A model generated the notes under the pieces. It was not told where the DNA came from. It ran no database searches and worked only from the letters and a program-made list of their open reading frames with translations. 64,000 nucleotides of DNA, from assembly GCF_030546645.1 (NCBI RefSeq), contig NZ_JAUOTO010000006.1:1-64000 (forward strand), in the 5' to 3' direction. Every line of letters begins with the position of its first letter. Position 1 is the first letter of the stretch. A program made the translations under genes and the position numbers. Positions 35,587 through 44,678 of the stretch are shown in pieces. Origin of the DNA: Flavitalea plasmicola (lineage in GTDB: Bacteria; Bacteroidota; Bacteroidia; Chitinophagales; Chitinophagaceae).

Positions 35587-37197
35587 TTATTGTTTTGATT
35601 GTAAGATTAATTGAGCATGGATGTTCATTAGCAGCTCCCGCCCGCCCGCTCTTTCTCCCATCTGCAGGACAAACAGCTTATCCTTCGCCAGCAGGAAAGG
35701 CTTCATTCCCACCATCACCACTTCCTCGGCGCCACTTGCTACTGACACTGGCAAACTGCTATACAGCGGCTGCACCGGCAGCTCCTGCACCGCCATCCGT
35801 CGTATATGTTTTCCCTGCTGGATGGTGCACCGCAGATGATCCGGAGAAAAATTCACAGCGCTCCTATTCCGCACCACCAGGTACAACCACATCACCCCCT
35901 CCCGCTGGTAGATCCCTCGTAACGTTACACTCACCTTCCCTTCCCGTACCGTTTCATGCAGAAAAGGTTCCAGCGAATCCACGGAAGGTGGTACAATGGC
36001 ATGCACTTCCATTGAATCATCTAATGACCCAGCCGTCGTATCGCGTAAAACCCGCAATGCCGAGCCACCCGCCTTCGCATCCCGCAGCAACACCTGGTAC
36101 CCCGCCGGCACCAGCACCCGCAAAGCCCTTACCTTACGGCTGAAAAAGCTCCTGGCGGCCTGGATCCCCGCATTCGTCACCTGTCCTCCAATAGAAGGAT
36201 CATAAGCCGCCAAATTCAGGGACCCGATGCTTTGGTCTGCTGACTGCCTTGCAACCTGCCGGCCTAATCCCTCCGGAATATGGATGCCCATGAGCCCGTC
36301 CATATCATATACCTGCCAGGTGGTGGCCAGGATCGACTGACCATAGCGTATAGAGTGTATATTCACCTGCATCCTGTCATTATTCAGGGACACCACCCCA
36401 TACACCAGCTGCCCATTGGGGATCGTCAGTCCATTAAATACTACGCCCGCCGTCAATCGCAAAGCAATGGTGGCTCCATTTACCAGTTCCTGGTCCCGTT
36501 CCACCACTGCCGGCACGGCCATAACAGGCGCCTGTATGGTCTGCCGTTCTTTATCCGCGGGCGGTTCCTTCGGCTTCGATTCCAAATGCTCTTTCCCTGT
36601 TTCTTCCACACCCTGCAGTCGCGCGATCTTATCCAGCATCTCGCTCAACTTTTCCAGCTCCGGGTCGACAGCCGGCGGGGTCGTATCGGGTCTTGCCGCG
36701 TTCAGCACTGGCAGCGCCTCTTGTCGATGTTTCACAAGAGTTGGTCTTTTTGCATTTACATAACGCTTCACCGGCGCGGGTTGCTCCATCTGCTTTTGCA
36801 GGAGATCCAGTCTCCGCATCAGCCCATCCGCCACCGTATCTTTCGCAGGTCTTGTCGGCAGCACCAATTCCATCTGCTTGTCATGCCGCCGGTAAGGGTC
36901 CTGCTGCATCAGCTCCCTCCTGCGTATGGAATCGGCGTCTGCTTTCTTGTAGTAGTCCATCTTATCCATTGCCGCCTCCTTCTTGTCAAAGACAGCCGGC
37001 GGCAGCTCCATATTAAATCCCATCCCCGAGCCGTGCTCAGGCTGTTGCGCCTTATCACCCCTTCCGCCGCCCAATGCATAAAACATGGCGAATAAAAAGG
37101 GGATGACGAATAAAGGCAGCACCAATAAGAATTTCCTTCTTTGCTCGAATTTTGTTTTTCCTTGCTTGGTCATTGTTGAGTTTTTAATTGTGATCAT
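35587..37197 (-). CDS. traM: Conjugation protein TraM (VirB10-like)
   Basis: 536 residues. After a basic start comes one membrane helix (FLLVLPLFVIPFLFAMFYAL), then a proline-rich periplasmic linker. The C-terminal half contains TIALRLTAGVVFNGLTIPNG and GLMGIHIPEG, typical of the TraM family of Bacteroidota conjugative elements. It bridges inner and outer membranes in the channel. The ATG at 37197 overlaps the traK stop (TAATG); an internal ATG eight codons later is also possible. In the usual order traN follows, but here mob genes come directly after it. Confidence 0.9.
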   Translation of the reverse strand: MITIKNSTMTKQGKTKFEQRRKFLLVLPLFVIPFLFAMFYALGGGRGDKAQQPEHGSGMGFNMELPPAVFDKKEAAMDKMDYYKKADADSIRRRELMQQDPYRRHDKQMELVLPTRPAKDTVADGLMRRLDLLQKQMEQPAPVKRYVNAKRPTLVKHRQEALPVLNAARPDTTPPAVDPELEKLSEMLDKIARLQGVEETGKEHLESKPKEPPADKERQTIQAPVMAVPAVVERDQELVNGATIALRLTAGVVFNGLTIPNGQLVYGVVSLNNDRMQVNIHSIRYGQSILATTWQVYDMDGLMGIHIPEGLGRQVARQSADQSIGSLNLAAYDPSIGGQVTNAGIQAARSFFSRKVRALRVLVPAGYQVLLRDAKAGGSALRVLRDTTAGSLDDSMEVHAIVPPSVDSLEPFLHETVREGKVSVTLRGIYQREGVMWLYLVVRNRSAVNFSPDHLRCTIQQGKHIRRMAVQELPVQPLYSSLPVSVASGAEEVVMVGMKPFLLAKDKLFVLQMGERAGGRELLMNIHAQLILQSKQ

Positions 37198-37814
37198 TAC
37201 CGGTCCGCCACCTTCAGGTCCCTATTTTCCACCGTGCTCCATCGCTCGATGAGGAACCCATGCGGATCGTTTTCGCTCCGGGTACAATTGCGTAGCCATC
37301 CCTCCGTCACCAGGCTGCGCGTCACGACACTGGTAGGCCGCACGATCTGCTGTGTGGCCCAACACTTAAAATAATATGGATAGGCGGTCATGTCCAGGGA
37401 AACACTGTCTACCAGGATAGACTGGCTTACATTGCCCGCAATGATCCCTGCATAGTAGCCGTTCTCCTTCAGGTTGTCGTACAGCTTCTTGGCCGATGCA
37501 TCTGCCAGGTATAGGGCCCGGGTGATATTGGCGCCGATCACCTTCTCATCAGGGGCCAGGGTAAAGAACAGCTGATGAAAGGCACGGATATGGTCCTTCG
37601 CTTCCACGGGGATATTTTCCTTTCGGTCGCTGGCCATTGCCTCCAGTACCTTACCGGCCGACAGCACATACACTGTCTGCCGCGCCCTCTCCACCGACCG
37701 TATGCTCCTGGTCACGATAAAGGCGGTGGTCACCAGGCATCCCAGCACTACCACGAGGCAGAATAGGCGCACCAGCTGAAAAGCGCGCTCGATATTTCTT
37801 GTCTTGTTGAACAT
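37197..37814 (-). CDS. traK: Conjugation protein TraK (VirB8-like)
   Basis: 205 residues with one N-terminal membrane helix (VRLFCLVVVLGCLVTTAFIV) and a periplasmic domain carrying DHIRAFHQLFFTLAPDEKVI and TQQIVRPTSVVTRSLVTEG, the TraK family pattern. It is an inner-membrane assembly factor of the type IV channel. It starts 4 bases after traJ ends. Confidence 0.92.
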   Translation of the reverse strand: MFNKTRNIERAFQLVRLFCLVVVLGCLVTTAFIVTRSIRSVERARQTVYVLSAGKVLEAMASDRKENIPVEAKDHIRAFHQLFFTLAPDEKVIGANITRALYLADASAKKLYDNLKENGYYAGIIAGNVSQSILVDSVSLDMTAYPYYFKCWATQQIVRPTSVVTRSLVTEGWLRNCTRSENDPHGFLIERWSTVENRDLKVADR

Positions 37815-37818
37815 GTTG

Positions 37819-38778
37819 TTAATTTTGAATACCTATAGAGCCTGTTATGCGCCGCAGGCCGATGCCTCCGCCCGACACGATATAGTTGGTGACGGCAGGC
37901 ACCGTGAAATACCCCGCGATGGACAGGATGAGAAAAACTAAATAGGCTGTATCCGTCGGGCCGAAGCTCGTCTGCCCCGAAGCCTGCACCTGTGCAATGT
38001 CCAGCCGGATCATCTCCTGCTGGATCTGGGAGATCAGCGTGCCGAACAAATTGGCCACCGGCAGCCACAGGAACACGTTGATGTATCGCGCCAGCCAGTC
38101 CCGTATGATATGCCCAAACCCGTCGAAGACACAGAGCCCGAATGCCAGCGGCCCGAAGATGGCCAGGATGATCAGATAAAAGGTCCGGATGGTGTTGATG
38201 GCCAATGCCGCCGATTCGAACAGCACCTGCAGGATCTCCGACAGCCACACCTTTACCGAATTCTTCATGTTATACGCCGCCTTCGCCATCTGGAACCTCA
38301 CACGGTTAGAGATCCCCGAGAATACCCCCGAATCCGCGTCACCCGATAGCTCCTCCCATTTGTCCACGCTGCCACTCCCGTCCGGCCCCACATACATTTG
38401 CCAGTCATTGGACTGCCGCAGCGCCTCCTGCTTCTGCTGTAGCAGCACCGTCACGGCTTGATTGGCATTTGCTTCCAGCGCTGCTGTCCCTGAGACCGTG
38501 GGTTGCATTACGCCGTTGATCAAACCAATGACCGAAGGAAAAAGAAAGATCGCGATGCCGATGCCAAAAGGCCGCAGCAATGGATAGACCTGCACCGGCT
38601 CCGCCTTTGCGATATGCTGCCACACCCGGGAGCCGATGTACCAAAGGGCGGCAAACCCGGCGATCGCCTGCCCGATGCCGATCAGCTCCGAACAATGCCG
38701 GATCATCGTATCATAAGCCTGCTTCAGCACCGTTTGCAGGCTACCGATGTCCCCGGCCACATCAAGGGTTGTTACCAT
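37819..38778 (-). CDS. traJ: Conjugation protein TraJ (VirB6-like)
   Basis: 319 residues with multiple membrane helices (IGIGQAIAGFAALWYIG, FGIGIAIFLFPSVIGLI, FYLIILAIFGPLAFGLCVF) and the conserved LARYINVFLWLPVANLFG segment of the TraJ family. It forms the polytopic inner-membrane part of the channel. Its start overlaps the previous gene by 17 bases. Confidence 0.92.
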   Translation of the reverse strand: MVTTLDVAGDIGSLQTVLKQAYDTMIRHCSELIGIGQAIAGFAALWYIGSRVWQHIAKAEPVQVYPLLRPFGIGIAIFLFPSVIGLINGVMQPTVSGTAALEANANQAVTVLLQQKQEALRQSNDWQMYVGPDGSGSVDKWEELSGDADSGVFSGISNRVRFQMAKAAYNMKNSVKVWLSEILQVLFESAALAINTIRTFYLIILAIFGPLAFGLCVFDGFGHIIRDWLARYINVFLWLPVANLFGTLISQIQQEMIRLDIAQVQASGQTSFGPTDTAYLVFLILSIAGYFTVPAVTNYIVSGGGIGLRRITGSIGIQN

Positions 38779-39409
38779 ACATAGATTTTAAACTGTTAAT
38801 ATTGTTTTGTTCCCGCGCCCGTTGCAGCGCCTGCACCGACAGCGCGTCATTGAATTGCCGCAATCCCTGCAGCAGCCCGCCTACGTCCGCATCGATCCTG
38901 TCAATAGCCTGCATCCGCTCCGCATCCGACATCCGCAGCTGCCCTGCCGTGATCACCATGAGGAGCCTGTCCAGGCATTTACTGCCCCGGTCTGACACCG
39001 TCCCATACAGCTGCCGGAAATGATCCAGCTCACCAGGAGAAAAAAGCCCGCTGGACGTCCACCGACGACTGGCTGCCTGGTACTCCGTCACTAGGCTTCT
39101 TTCCTTATCCATGACCGACGCTACTTTATGGTATTGTCGAACCGTCGGCGATACGGCCAGCAGTCCATCCAGGAAAGCTTTGTGCAGATCGAAATTGCCC
39201 TGGACGATGTCCCGGATATTTGAATAGTCTTTGTCCAATTGGATATAGCCCTTATACATTTCCTGCAGGGTCGCCTTCAGCTGGGACAGCTTTTGCATGT
39301 CCAGGGTTAGCTGCTCCAACAGCTGCGCGACCGATTGCGCCCCGGCGTGGTTGGCAGAGAGACAAAAGGCAACGGCCAGCAGCATTCCTGTTTTTTTAAT
39401 CCAACCCAT
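38762..39409 (-). CDS. Exported helical conjugation protein (TraI/TerB-like), copy C
   Basis: 215 residues with a signal peptide (MLLAVAFCLSANHAGAQ) and a helical mature part. Its ending, ALQRAREQNNINSLKSMYG, is also the ending pattern of the two upstream genes, and the MSDAERMQAIDRIDADV segment is shared with them. The three genes at 38762-40668 are thus paralogues of a periplasmic component often called TraI in Bacteroidota elements. The exact role is unknown; a VirB5-like minor pilin role has been suggested for such helical exported proteins, but this is inference. Confidence 0.7.
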   Translation of the reverse strand: MGWIKKTGMLLAVAFCLSANHAGAQSVAQLLEQLTLDMQKLSQLKATLQEMYKGYIQLDKDYSNIRDIVQGNFDLHKAFLDGLLAVSPTVRQYHKVASVMDKERSLVTEYQAASRRWTSSGLFSPGELDHFRQLYGTVSDRGSKCLDRLLMVITAGQLRMSDAERMQAIDRIDADVGGLLQGLRQFNDALSVQALQRAREQNNINSLKSMYGNNP

Positions 39410-40013
39410 ACATCTTTTTTAAAGTTCCCGTAAAAGCCATTTCTTTTTGACGCTGTGCGATCAGCCAGGAGAGCCCAGCCAGGAAGACCTGGACATTCCG
39501 AAACCGCGTCCCTATGGTCTGCGCTACTCTTTCGATCTGCCCGATCCTTTCCCCATCCGTCATGGCAAGCGCGCCGTCACTTGTCAGTGTTTTCAATGCT
39601 TCCAGGTCGTCCTGGTCTCTCCTGGCAACCTCCGTCCTGATCTGCCCGACATAGGTTAACTCTTCGGGGTGTAGCCAACCCGAGACGGCATATATGCTGG
39701 CAGCTTCATCAAAAGCTGATTTGCTCTTCGCCGCTTTCTCGTAACAGGCACTTGCCTCCGGCCAGCGCAGTACCGCCTCATCCACCCGCTGCAAAGACCC
39801 GAAGAAGACCTGGTGCAGGTGGAACTCCCCGGACTTAAGGTCCCGCACCAGGTGTAAGCCATCTTCTGCGAGCCGGTAGCCTTTCTCTACCGTGCCGGCA
39901 TAGCCCTTCAGCGCCGCCAGCTGTTGCAGCATCACCCTGATCGTCTTGCCCTGCGCCTGGCTTTCCTGCATAGCGAGCAGGCACAAGCCCATCATCCAGG
40001 TTCTATAGCCCAT
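39396..40013 (-). CDS. Exported helical conjugation protein (TraI/TerB-like), copy B
   Basis: 205 residues with a short signal peptide (MMGLCLLAMQESQAQ). The mature part is helical: LQQLAALKGYAGTVEKGYR resembles the start of copy C, MTDGERIGQIERVAQTIG resembles its middle, and the end is FTGTLKKMYGLD. It overlaps both neighbours by 11-14 bases, so all are cotranslated. It is probably periplasmic and part of the transfer apparatus. Confidence 0.7.
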   Translation of the reverse strand: MGYRTWMMGLCLLAMQESQAQGKTIRVMLQQLAALKGYAGTVEKGYRLAEDGLHLVRDLKSGEFHLHQVFFGSLQRVDEAVLRWPEASACYEKAAKSKSAFDEAASIYAVSGWLHPEELTYVGQIRTEVARRDQDDLEALKTLTSDGALAMTDGERIGQIERVAQTIGTRFRNVQVFLAGLSWLIAQRQKEMAFTGTLKKMYGLD

Positions 40014-40668
40014 ACAATGCTTTTATCATGTTCATGTCTCCTTCGCTCTTGGCCCTTTGCAGGCTTAGGAGGATGTTCTCCTGTGTGTATGTCTGCAATT
40101 GTCTGTATTGTCGGTCGATCCCTGCCGACAGCTCGTTGATCCTATCCAACCTATCCGCGTCATCCATTTGCGTGACAAAGGCATTGATCAGGGATTGCAG
40201 CTCGTCCACCAGCGTCACGCTTCCATCCAGGATCGTTTTGTAGACCGAGATCATTTGCCCGACTTCCGCCGCGCTGAAATGGGTATCCCCGGTGACGGCC
40301 GCATAGGCCCGTTTATACCCATCGATCAGTCGCGCTTCTTTCCCGATGATACCCTTCACGGCTGAATAATAGCGCAGCACGTTCTTCACCTGCCACAGCT
40401 CTTGATAGTATTCGTCGTATAGCGCTTTCTGTTGCTGCACCCAACCGGCGATCTCCGCCAGCCTTGTCTCCTGCATATTATTTTCCAGCTGCTTTTGCGC
40501 GTCCTGGAGGACGATGGTCTTCGTCTGTTCCTTCTGGATTTTCAGGTCGATGGCCATGATCACCCTTTTCAGGATCTCACCGATGATATTGAATTGCGCT
40601 TCGGCTTTTCCGGCCGGCACCAGGAGCAATCCTGCACAGACCGCCCCTGCCATGATGATCCTTTTCAT
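40003..40668 (-). CDS. traI: Exported helical conjugation protein TraI, copy A
   Basis: 221 residues with a signal peptide (MAGAVCAGLLLVPAGKAEAQ). The mature protein is helical with KEQTKTIVLQDAQKQLENN and WQVKNVLRYYSAVKGII, and ends AKSEGDMNMIKALYGL. Of the three paralogues this best matches the TraI family of Bacteroidota conjugative transposons by memory. It lies directly after a small anchored protein whose stop codon overlaps its start. Confidence 0.75.
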   Translation of the reverse strand: MKRIIMAGAVCAGLLLVPAGKAEAQFNIIGEILKRVIMAIDLKIQKEQTKTIVLQDAQKQLENNMQETRLAEIAGWVQQQKALYDEYYQELWQVKNVLRYYSAVKGIIGKEARLIDGYKRAYAAVTGDTHFSAAEVGQMISVYKTILDGSVTLVDELQSLINAFVTQMDDADRLDRINELSAGIDRQYRQLQTYTQENILLSLQRAKSEGDMNMIKALYGL

Positions 40669-41081
40669 TACTCGATCTTTTCATAATAAAAACTCGCCTT
40701 GCTCACCCTGTTCTTTTTTGGATAGAACCAAACGGTATCAGCCCCATCCTCCGACACCAGCCGGTACTTTCCAAACACATAGTGGCCCGTCCACTTTTGT
40801 TGCTGGTATTCCGGAGGGCCGTCCTTCCCCGTCCTGATCCGGGTAAAGCAGCTCGTGCGCGTCACTGCGTAATTGTCTTCCTCGACGTTCATGCGCCGGA
40901 TGGTAAGCGTATCGGCGATCCGGCAGAACTCATTTTGCGCCACACAGGTGTAGACGCCCGGTAGAAAGAGGGGCTTCCTTTGCGGAATGTCCCTTTGATC
41001 CCATACGATCACCCCCGCGGCGATCATGATGGCCATCGCGCTCCCGGCAGAAATGATCACCCATTTTTGCTTGTTTTGCAT
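40668..41081 (-). CDS. Small membrane-anchored protein in the tra operon
   Basis: 137 residues: one N-terminal membrane helix (WVIISAGSAMAIMIAAGVIVW) and a periplasmic domain with two cysteine-containing segments (GVYTCVAQNEFCRIADT, TRTSCFTRI) and a lipocalin-like strand pattern (KWTGHYVFGKYRLVSEDG). I recognise no family. It lies between traG and traI, so a periplasmic accessory role in transfer is likely. Confidence 0.6.
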   Translation of the reverse strand: MQNKQKWVIISAGSAMAIMIAAGVIVWDQRDIPQRKPLFLPGVYTCVAQNEFCRIADTLTIRRMNVEEDNYAVTRTSCFTRIRTGKDGPPEYQQQKWTGHYVFGKYRLVSEDGADTVWFYPKKNRVSKASFYYEKIE

Positions 41082-41103
41082 ACATTCATTTTACTTTGAT
41101 GAA

Positions 41104-43575
41104 TTAGTGTTTCCCTTCCAGCTCTGCGGCCAGGGCGGCAACGCCTTTCTGCATGTCCCCATATTTTGCCGCGTACGCCTGCACCCGCAGCTTTTCCGTT
41201 TCCTCGGTCGTATACACCAGGTATTCGGTTAACGAGACTTCTGTCCGGTAGACCTTGGAATGCCCATTGCCCAGGCTGATAAAAACCTCCTTGTATTTCC
41301 TCCCTTCTTCATTGCTCCTGTTCACCGACAGCACCAGCGCTTTGTCCTTTTCCGTCAGGCCCAGCACGTCCCGGATCACGTCAAAGCGGTGAATGAACTT
41401 GCTTTGATCCAGCAGGATCTTACAATCCGCGTTATTGATGATGGCCTGCTTCACAATCGGACTGGAGATGATATCCTCCAGCTCCTGGGTGACTACGATG
41501 GCCTCGCCAAAATGCTTTCTCACCGTCTTGAACAAATACCGGAGATATTCACTCATCCCATGTCGGGTAATGGCCTTCCAGCATTCTTCTATTAAGATGA
41601 CTTTGCGTATGCCCGGCAGCTTGCGCATCTTGCTGATGAAAACTTCCATGATGATGATGGTCACTACGGGGAAAAGGATGGGGTGATCTTTTAGGGTATC
41701 CAGTTCAAATACGATAAACCTTTGCTGCAGGAGGTCCAGCTCTTCAGTGGCATTGAGCAGGTAGTCATACTCACCGCCCTTGTAAAAAGGCCGCAGCACA
41801 TAGAGAAAATTGTCCAGGTCGAAATGTTCATTCCTCACCCCTTCGTCTTTTATTTTCGTAGAGAACCTATCCTGCAGGAACTCATAGAAGCTGTCAAAGC
41901 AGGGAAACATTTTCTCGTCCGCAGCCAGCATTTCGTAGTATTGCTGTAAGGCATTGGAGAGCGCGACATACTCCGATCGCAGGAAGGACTCCTCCTCTTT
42001 TTTCCATAGCGCCAGTAACAGCGTCTTGATGCTTTCTTTTTTTTCCGTATCCAGGGCTACGCCTTTCGGTAGCCAAAATGGATTGAAGCGGATGGGAGTC
42101 GTCTCCGTATAGGTGAAGTAATGGCCGCCCACCAGCTGGCACAATCCCTGGTAGCTATTGCCAATGTCCACGACGACGATGTGGGCGCCCTGCTCATGGT
42201 AGCTGCGCAGCAGGTGATTGGTGAAGAAAGACTTGCCGCTGCCCGAGCCTCCCAGCACAAACTTGTTCCTGTTCGTGATCCATCCCTTCCGCATCGGCTC
42301 ATCGCTGAGATCCGTATGCACGGGCACCCCCGTGATCCTGTCTCCCAGCCGCAGGCCAAAAGAGCTGGAGGAGCTCCGGTAGTTACTCTCCGGCAGAAAA
42401 AACGCGGCAGCCTGTTCGGAAAACGTGGTGAAGCGCTCGTTCAAAGGCAGGTCACCCGCATTGCCCGGTATCCCGGCCCACCAGATCTGCGGGGCGCTGA
42501 CCGCCTCGACGTGCGGACAGGCGCCCATCTGGGAAATCGCAGCCGCGACATGTTTGCGTATGCTTGCGACGTCCTGTGTATCTTCCGTCCATGCGAATAC
42601 GTTAAAATGAGCTTTCACCATTTTTTTTTGAGCGCTGATCGCTTCGTTGAGATAGTCGTCCACTGCCTGCCGGGTAAGGCTGTTCTCCCGGGAATGGGCC
42701 GACAGTGATTGCAGACGACGGCGCTTCAGCTCCAGCTTTCCCGTGGTGATCGTCACATCCTCGACGAATACGTATTGATTGTAGACATGGTTACAGGGCA
42801 GCAAAGGTCCCAGGGCGCTGGCAAAACCGATTGACATATTCGAGCGCTCGGTAGCGTACCGCGCATACCGGCTCTGGCTGCTGCACCGGTCGGGTAAATG
42901 CTGTGTGTCGGCCAGCGTATACAGCACGCCTTTCAGCTCTCCGATCTCCACTCCCCGCAGGAAAGAGATGTCGCGTATCAGCTTGGGGCGGAGACTCCCT
43001 GCCGGACCCGTCAGCATACAATACTGCTCGATGACGCCCGTACGGGCTTCGTCCCCCGACAGCTCCTCCCCTGGTAACCGCCGGCATTGTAAGAGACCGC
43101 TATCCGTCAGCATCCTTTCAAATCTCCCCGCCAGGTGAAGGAACTCCTGCGCTGCCGCCTCATCCAGGCATTCTTCCGGCACCAGGTTGCTTTGCAGCAG
43201 GGTGCTCAGCGCCGGAGCGGGGGCCTTTCGTCCTGCCCTCCGCGTAAGGAATAGATACGCCTTATGTTCCAGGTAGGGCCTTCCGTCGAAAAACTTGTCA
43301 CTGGCGCTTGCCAGCCAGCTGCCGTCCGTCCTTTCCGTGTCCGACTCATAGGTCGACTGGTAGAACCAATCCTGGAGATGACAGATGGCGCCCACGGGCA
43401 GCAGGCCGATGGCCTTTACCCAGGCCTGGTGGATCGCGTCCAGCTCTTCGGTCGACAAGGTGAAGATCTCCGGCTTCGTCAGCTCATAGCCGACCGTATA
43501 GTCCCCCGTCCTGGACACGATGCAATCGTCCGCAACCTCCAGGAGGGGAAATAATTGTTCTAATGTTCGTTGCAT
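41104..43575 (-). CDS. traG: Conjugation ATPase TraG (VirB4-like)
   Basis: 823 residues. The N-terminal third has the TraG start (LEVADDCIVSRTGDYTVGY), and the ATPase part has Walker A VLGGSGSGKSFF and Walker B VILIEECWKAI with a following AITRHGMSEYLRYLFKTVRKH segment. It powers channel and pilus assembly at the inner membrane. It follows traF by 2 bases and is the largest tra gene. All motifs are present. Confidence 0.95.
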   Translation of the reverse strand: MQRTLEQLFPLLEVADDCIVSRTGDYTVGYELTKPEIFTLSTEELDAIHQAWVKAIGLLPVGAICHLQDWFYQSTYESDTERTDGSWLASASDKFFDGRPYLEHKAYLFLTRRAGRKAPAPALSTLLQSNLVPEECLDEAAAQEFLHLAGRFERMLTDSGLLQCRRLPGEELSGDEARTGVIEQYCMLTGPAGSLRPKLIRDISFLRGVEIGELKGVLYTLADTQHLPDRCSSQSRYARYATERSNMSIGFASALGPLLPCNHVYNQYVFVEDVTITTGKLELKRRRLQSLSAHSRENSLTRQAVDDYLNEAISAQKKMVKAHFNVFAWTEDTQDVASIRKHVAAAISQMGACPHVEAVSAPQIWWAGIPGNAGDLPLNERFTTFSEQAAAFFLPESNYRSSSSSFGLRLGDRITGVPVHTDLSDEPMRKGWITNRNKFVLGGSGSGKSFFTNHLLRSYHEQGAHIVVVDIGNSYQGLCQLVGGHYFTYTETTPIRFNPFWLPKGVALDTEKKESIKTLLLALWKKEEESFLRSEYVALSNALQQYYEMLAADEKMFPCFDSFYEFLQDRFSTKIKDEGVRNEHFDLDNFLYVLRPFYKGGEYDYLLNATEELDLLQQRFIVFELDTLKDHPILFPVVTIIIMEVFISKMRKLPGIRKVILIEECWKAITRHGMSEYLRYLFKTVRKHFGEAIVVTQELEDIISSPIVKQAIINNADCKILLDQSKFIHRFDVIRDVLGLTEKDKALVLSVNRSNEEGRKYKEVFISLGNGHSKVYRTEVSLTEYLVYTTEETEKLRVQAYAAKYGDMQKGVAALAAELEGKH

Positions 43576-43577
43576 AA

Positions 43578-43895
43578 TTATTTGTTTAAATCAGTAAATA
43601 AACTCCGGCTATGACACCGGATCGATGGGGGCACTTTTCCCGCCGCCCTCTTTTTGGCCAGACCATGCTCGCCATACTTTTTACAGGACTTGTACAACAT
43701 CGTGATCCCGCCGCCGCCCAGTCCGAAGCTGACACCGACACAGACCCAGGAATTTACCCGGCAGATGTACAGGATGGCAAACAGGAGGATATCTCCCACC
43801 AGTATCCCGCCCGCGTACAGGATATACTGTGCTTTCAGGCCGCGAAATTCGATGGGCCTGTCGACAGCCCGGTTGATGATGTAAGTGGTAGGCAT
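43578..43895 (-). CDS. traF: Conjugation protein TraF (VirB3-like, DUF4133)
   Basis: 105 residues: YIINRAVDRPIEFRGLKAQY at the start is the family signature, followed by two close membrane helices (YILYAGGILVGDILLFAILY and a glycine-rich second one) and a basic tail. It is an inner-membrane protein that works with TraG. Confidence 0.92.
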   Translation of the reverse strand: MPTTYIINRAVDRPIEFRGLKAQYILYAGGILVGDILLFAILYICRVNSWVCVGVSFGLGGGGITMLYKSCKKYGEHGLAKKRAAGKVPPSIRCHSRSLFTDLNK

Positions 43896-43905
43896 GGTTT
43901 GTTTA

Positions 43906-44205
43906 TTATAGACCGAAGAATGATCGTATCACAGTAGCCACGACGACCAGGAAGATCATGGAGCCGAACCAGCCGGCAGCCGCCTTCCCCGCCTCCCCGT
44001 GGTGAGAGCCCCAGAGCTGGTACACGCGCACCGCGCCGATCAATGCCAGGATCGCACCCACTGCATACATCAGCTGCGTAGCCGTATCGAAATACCCTCT
44101 GACCATCGTATTGGCCTGGCTGATCCCATTGTTCCCATCTGCGGTCTGTGCGAACAGGACTTGCGCCGCCATCAAAGCCCCGAATAGAGAAATCCATTTT
44201 TTCAT
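43906..44205 (-). CDS. traE: Conjugation protein TraE (VirB2-like, DUF4134)
   Basis: 99 residues with a signal peptide (ISLFGALMAAQVLFAQ) and two membrane helices (LMYAVGAILALIGAVRVYQL, WFGSMIFLVVVATVIRSFF), the arrangement of a cyclic-pilin-like VirB2 subunit. It probably forms the pilus or channel lining. It opens the conserved traE-F-G block. Confidence 0.9.
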   Translation of the reverse strand: MKKWISLFGALMAAQVLFAQTADGNNGISQANTMVRGYFDTATQLMYAVGAILALIGAVRVYQLWGSHHGEAGKAAAGWFGSMIFLVVVATVIRSFFGL

Positions 44206-44371
44206 TGTGTGTTTGTCGTTTTAAAAATTTACAATTTGCTGTTGATCCTGGTACTGGCCGGCAGCCCTTTCAGCTACCTCCTTTTTTTTAAGTACGGGCG
44301 GCCGCCAGCGACACAGGATGCTACTTCCTCATTGAAAACCTCAACCTTTTAAACCTTATCACTGCAAGAAC
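44206..44371. other. Gap between traE and the small membrane gene
   Basis: The 166 bases hold no frame with a start codon. On the minus strand a 39-codon stretch is open (ending QDQQQIVNF) but has no ATG and begins right after a stop. I see nothing else, apart from a poly-A tract near 44283 on that strand. Confidence 0.4.
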
Positions 44372-44533
44372 TTAAGGCGGTTCACGATTATCCTGGTTGC
44401 TATTGATCCTACGCTTCCTTTTCAGCATTTCCGCTATCTCTTTCCGGAATAGTAGCAGCACATAGCCGTAGAAAAAGCCCATCAATACCAGGATCGCTTT
44501 GGCGAATGTTTGAGTGGAAATCTGTTCCAACAT
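44372..44533 (-). CDS. 53-residue single-span membrane protein at the head of the tra operon
   Basis: The frame from ATG 44533 reads MLEQISTQTFAKAILVLMG and contains one membrane helix (ILVLMGFFYGYVLLLF), followed by a basic cytoplasmic tail KEIAEMLKRKRRIN and a stop at 44372. It is in the position of traD in Bacteroides elements, but I cannot confirm the identity. A short frame with hydrophobic core and positive flank right before traE is likely to be a real gene. Confidence 0.6.
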   Translation of the reverse strand: MLEQISTQTFAKAILVLMGFFYGYVLLLFRKEIAEMLKRKRRINSNQDNREPP

Positions 44534-44601
44534 TTGCTTGCCTTTTTAATGATCAAATAAATTCGACAAGACAAATGTGGGCAGTAATGTGGAGTATACC
44601 C

Positions 44602-44624
44602 CTTTAGTTAAGGCTTAACTAAAG
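44602..44624. promoter_or_regulatory. Perfect inverted repeat upstream of the tra operon, possible operator
   Basis: CTTTAGTTAA and TTAACTAAAG are perfect 10-base arms around GGC. No T-run follows on either strand, so it does not look like a terminator. It lies 69 bases upstream of the first tra gene and 55 bases downstream of the RteC-like gene, a natural place for control of transfer. Confidence 0.5.
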
Positions 44625-44678
44625 CAAAATAGATTCTTAGAGAGTTGTAAAAGAAGGGATTAAAAAATATCGCATCGT

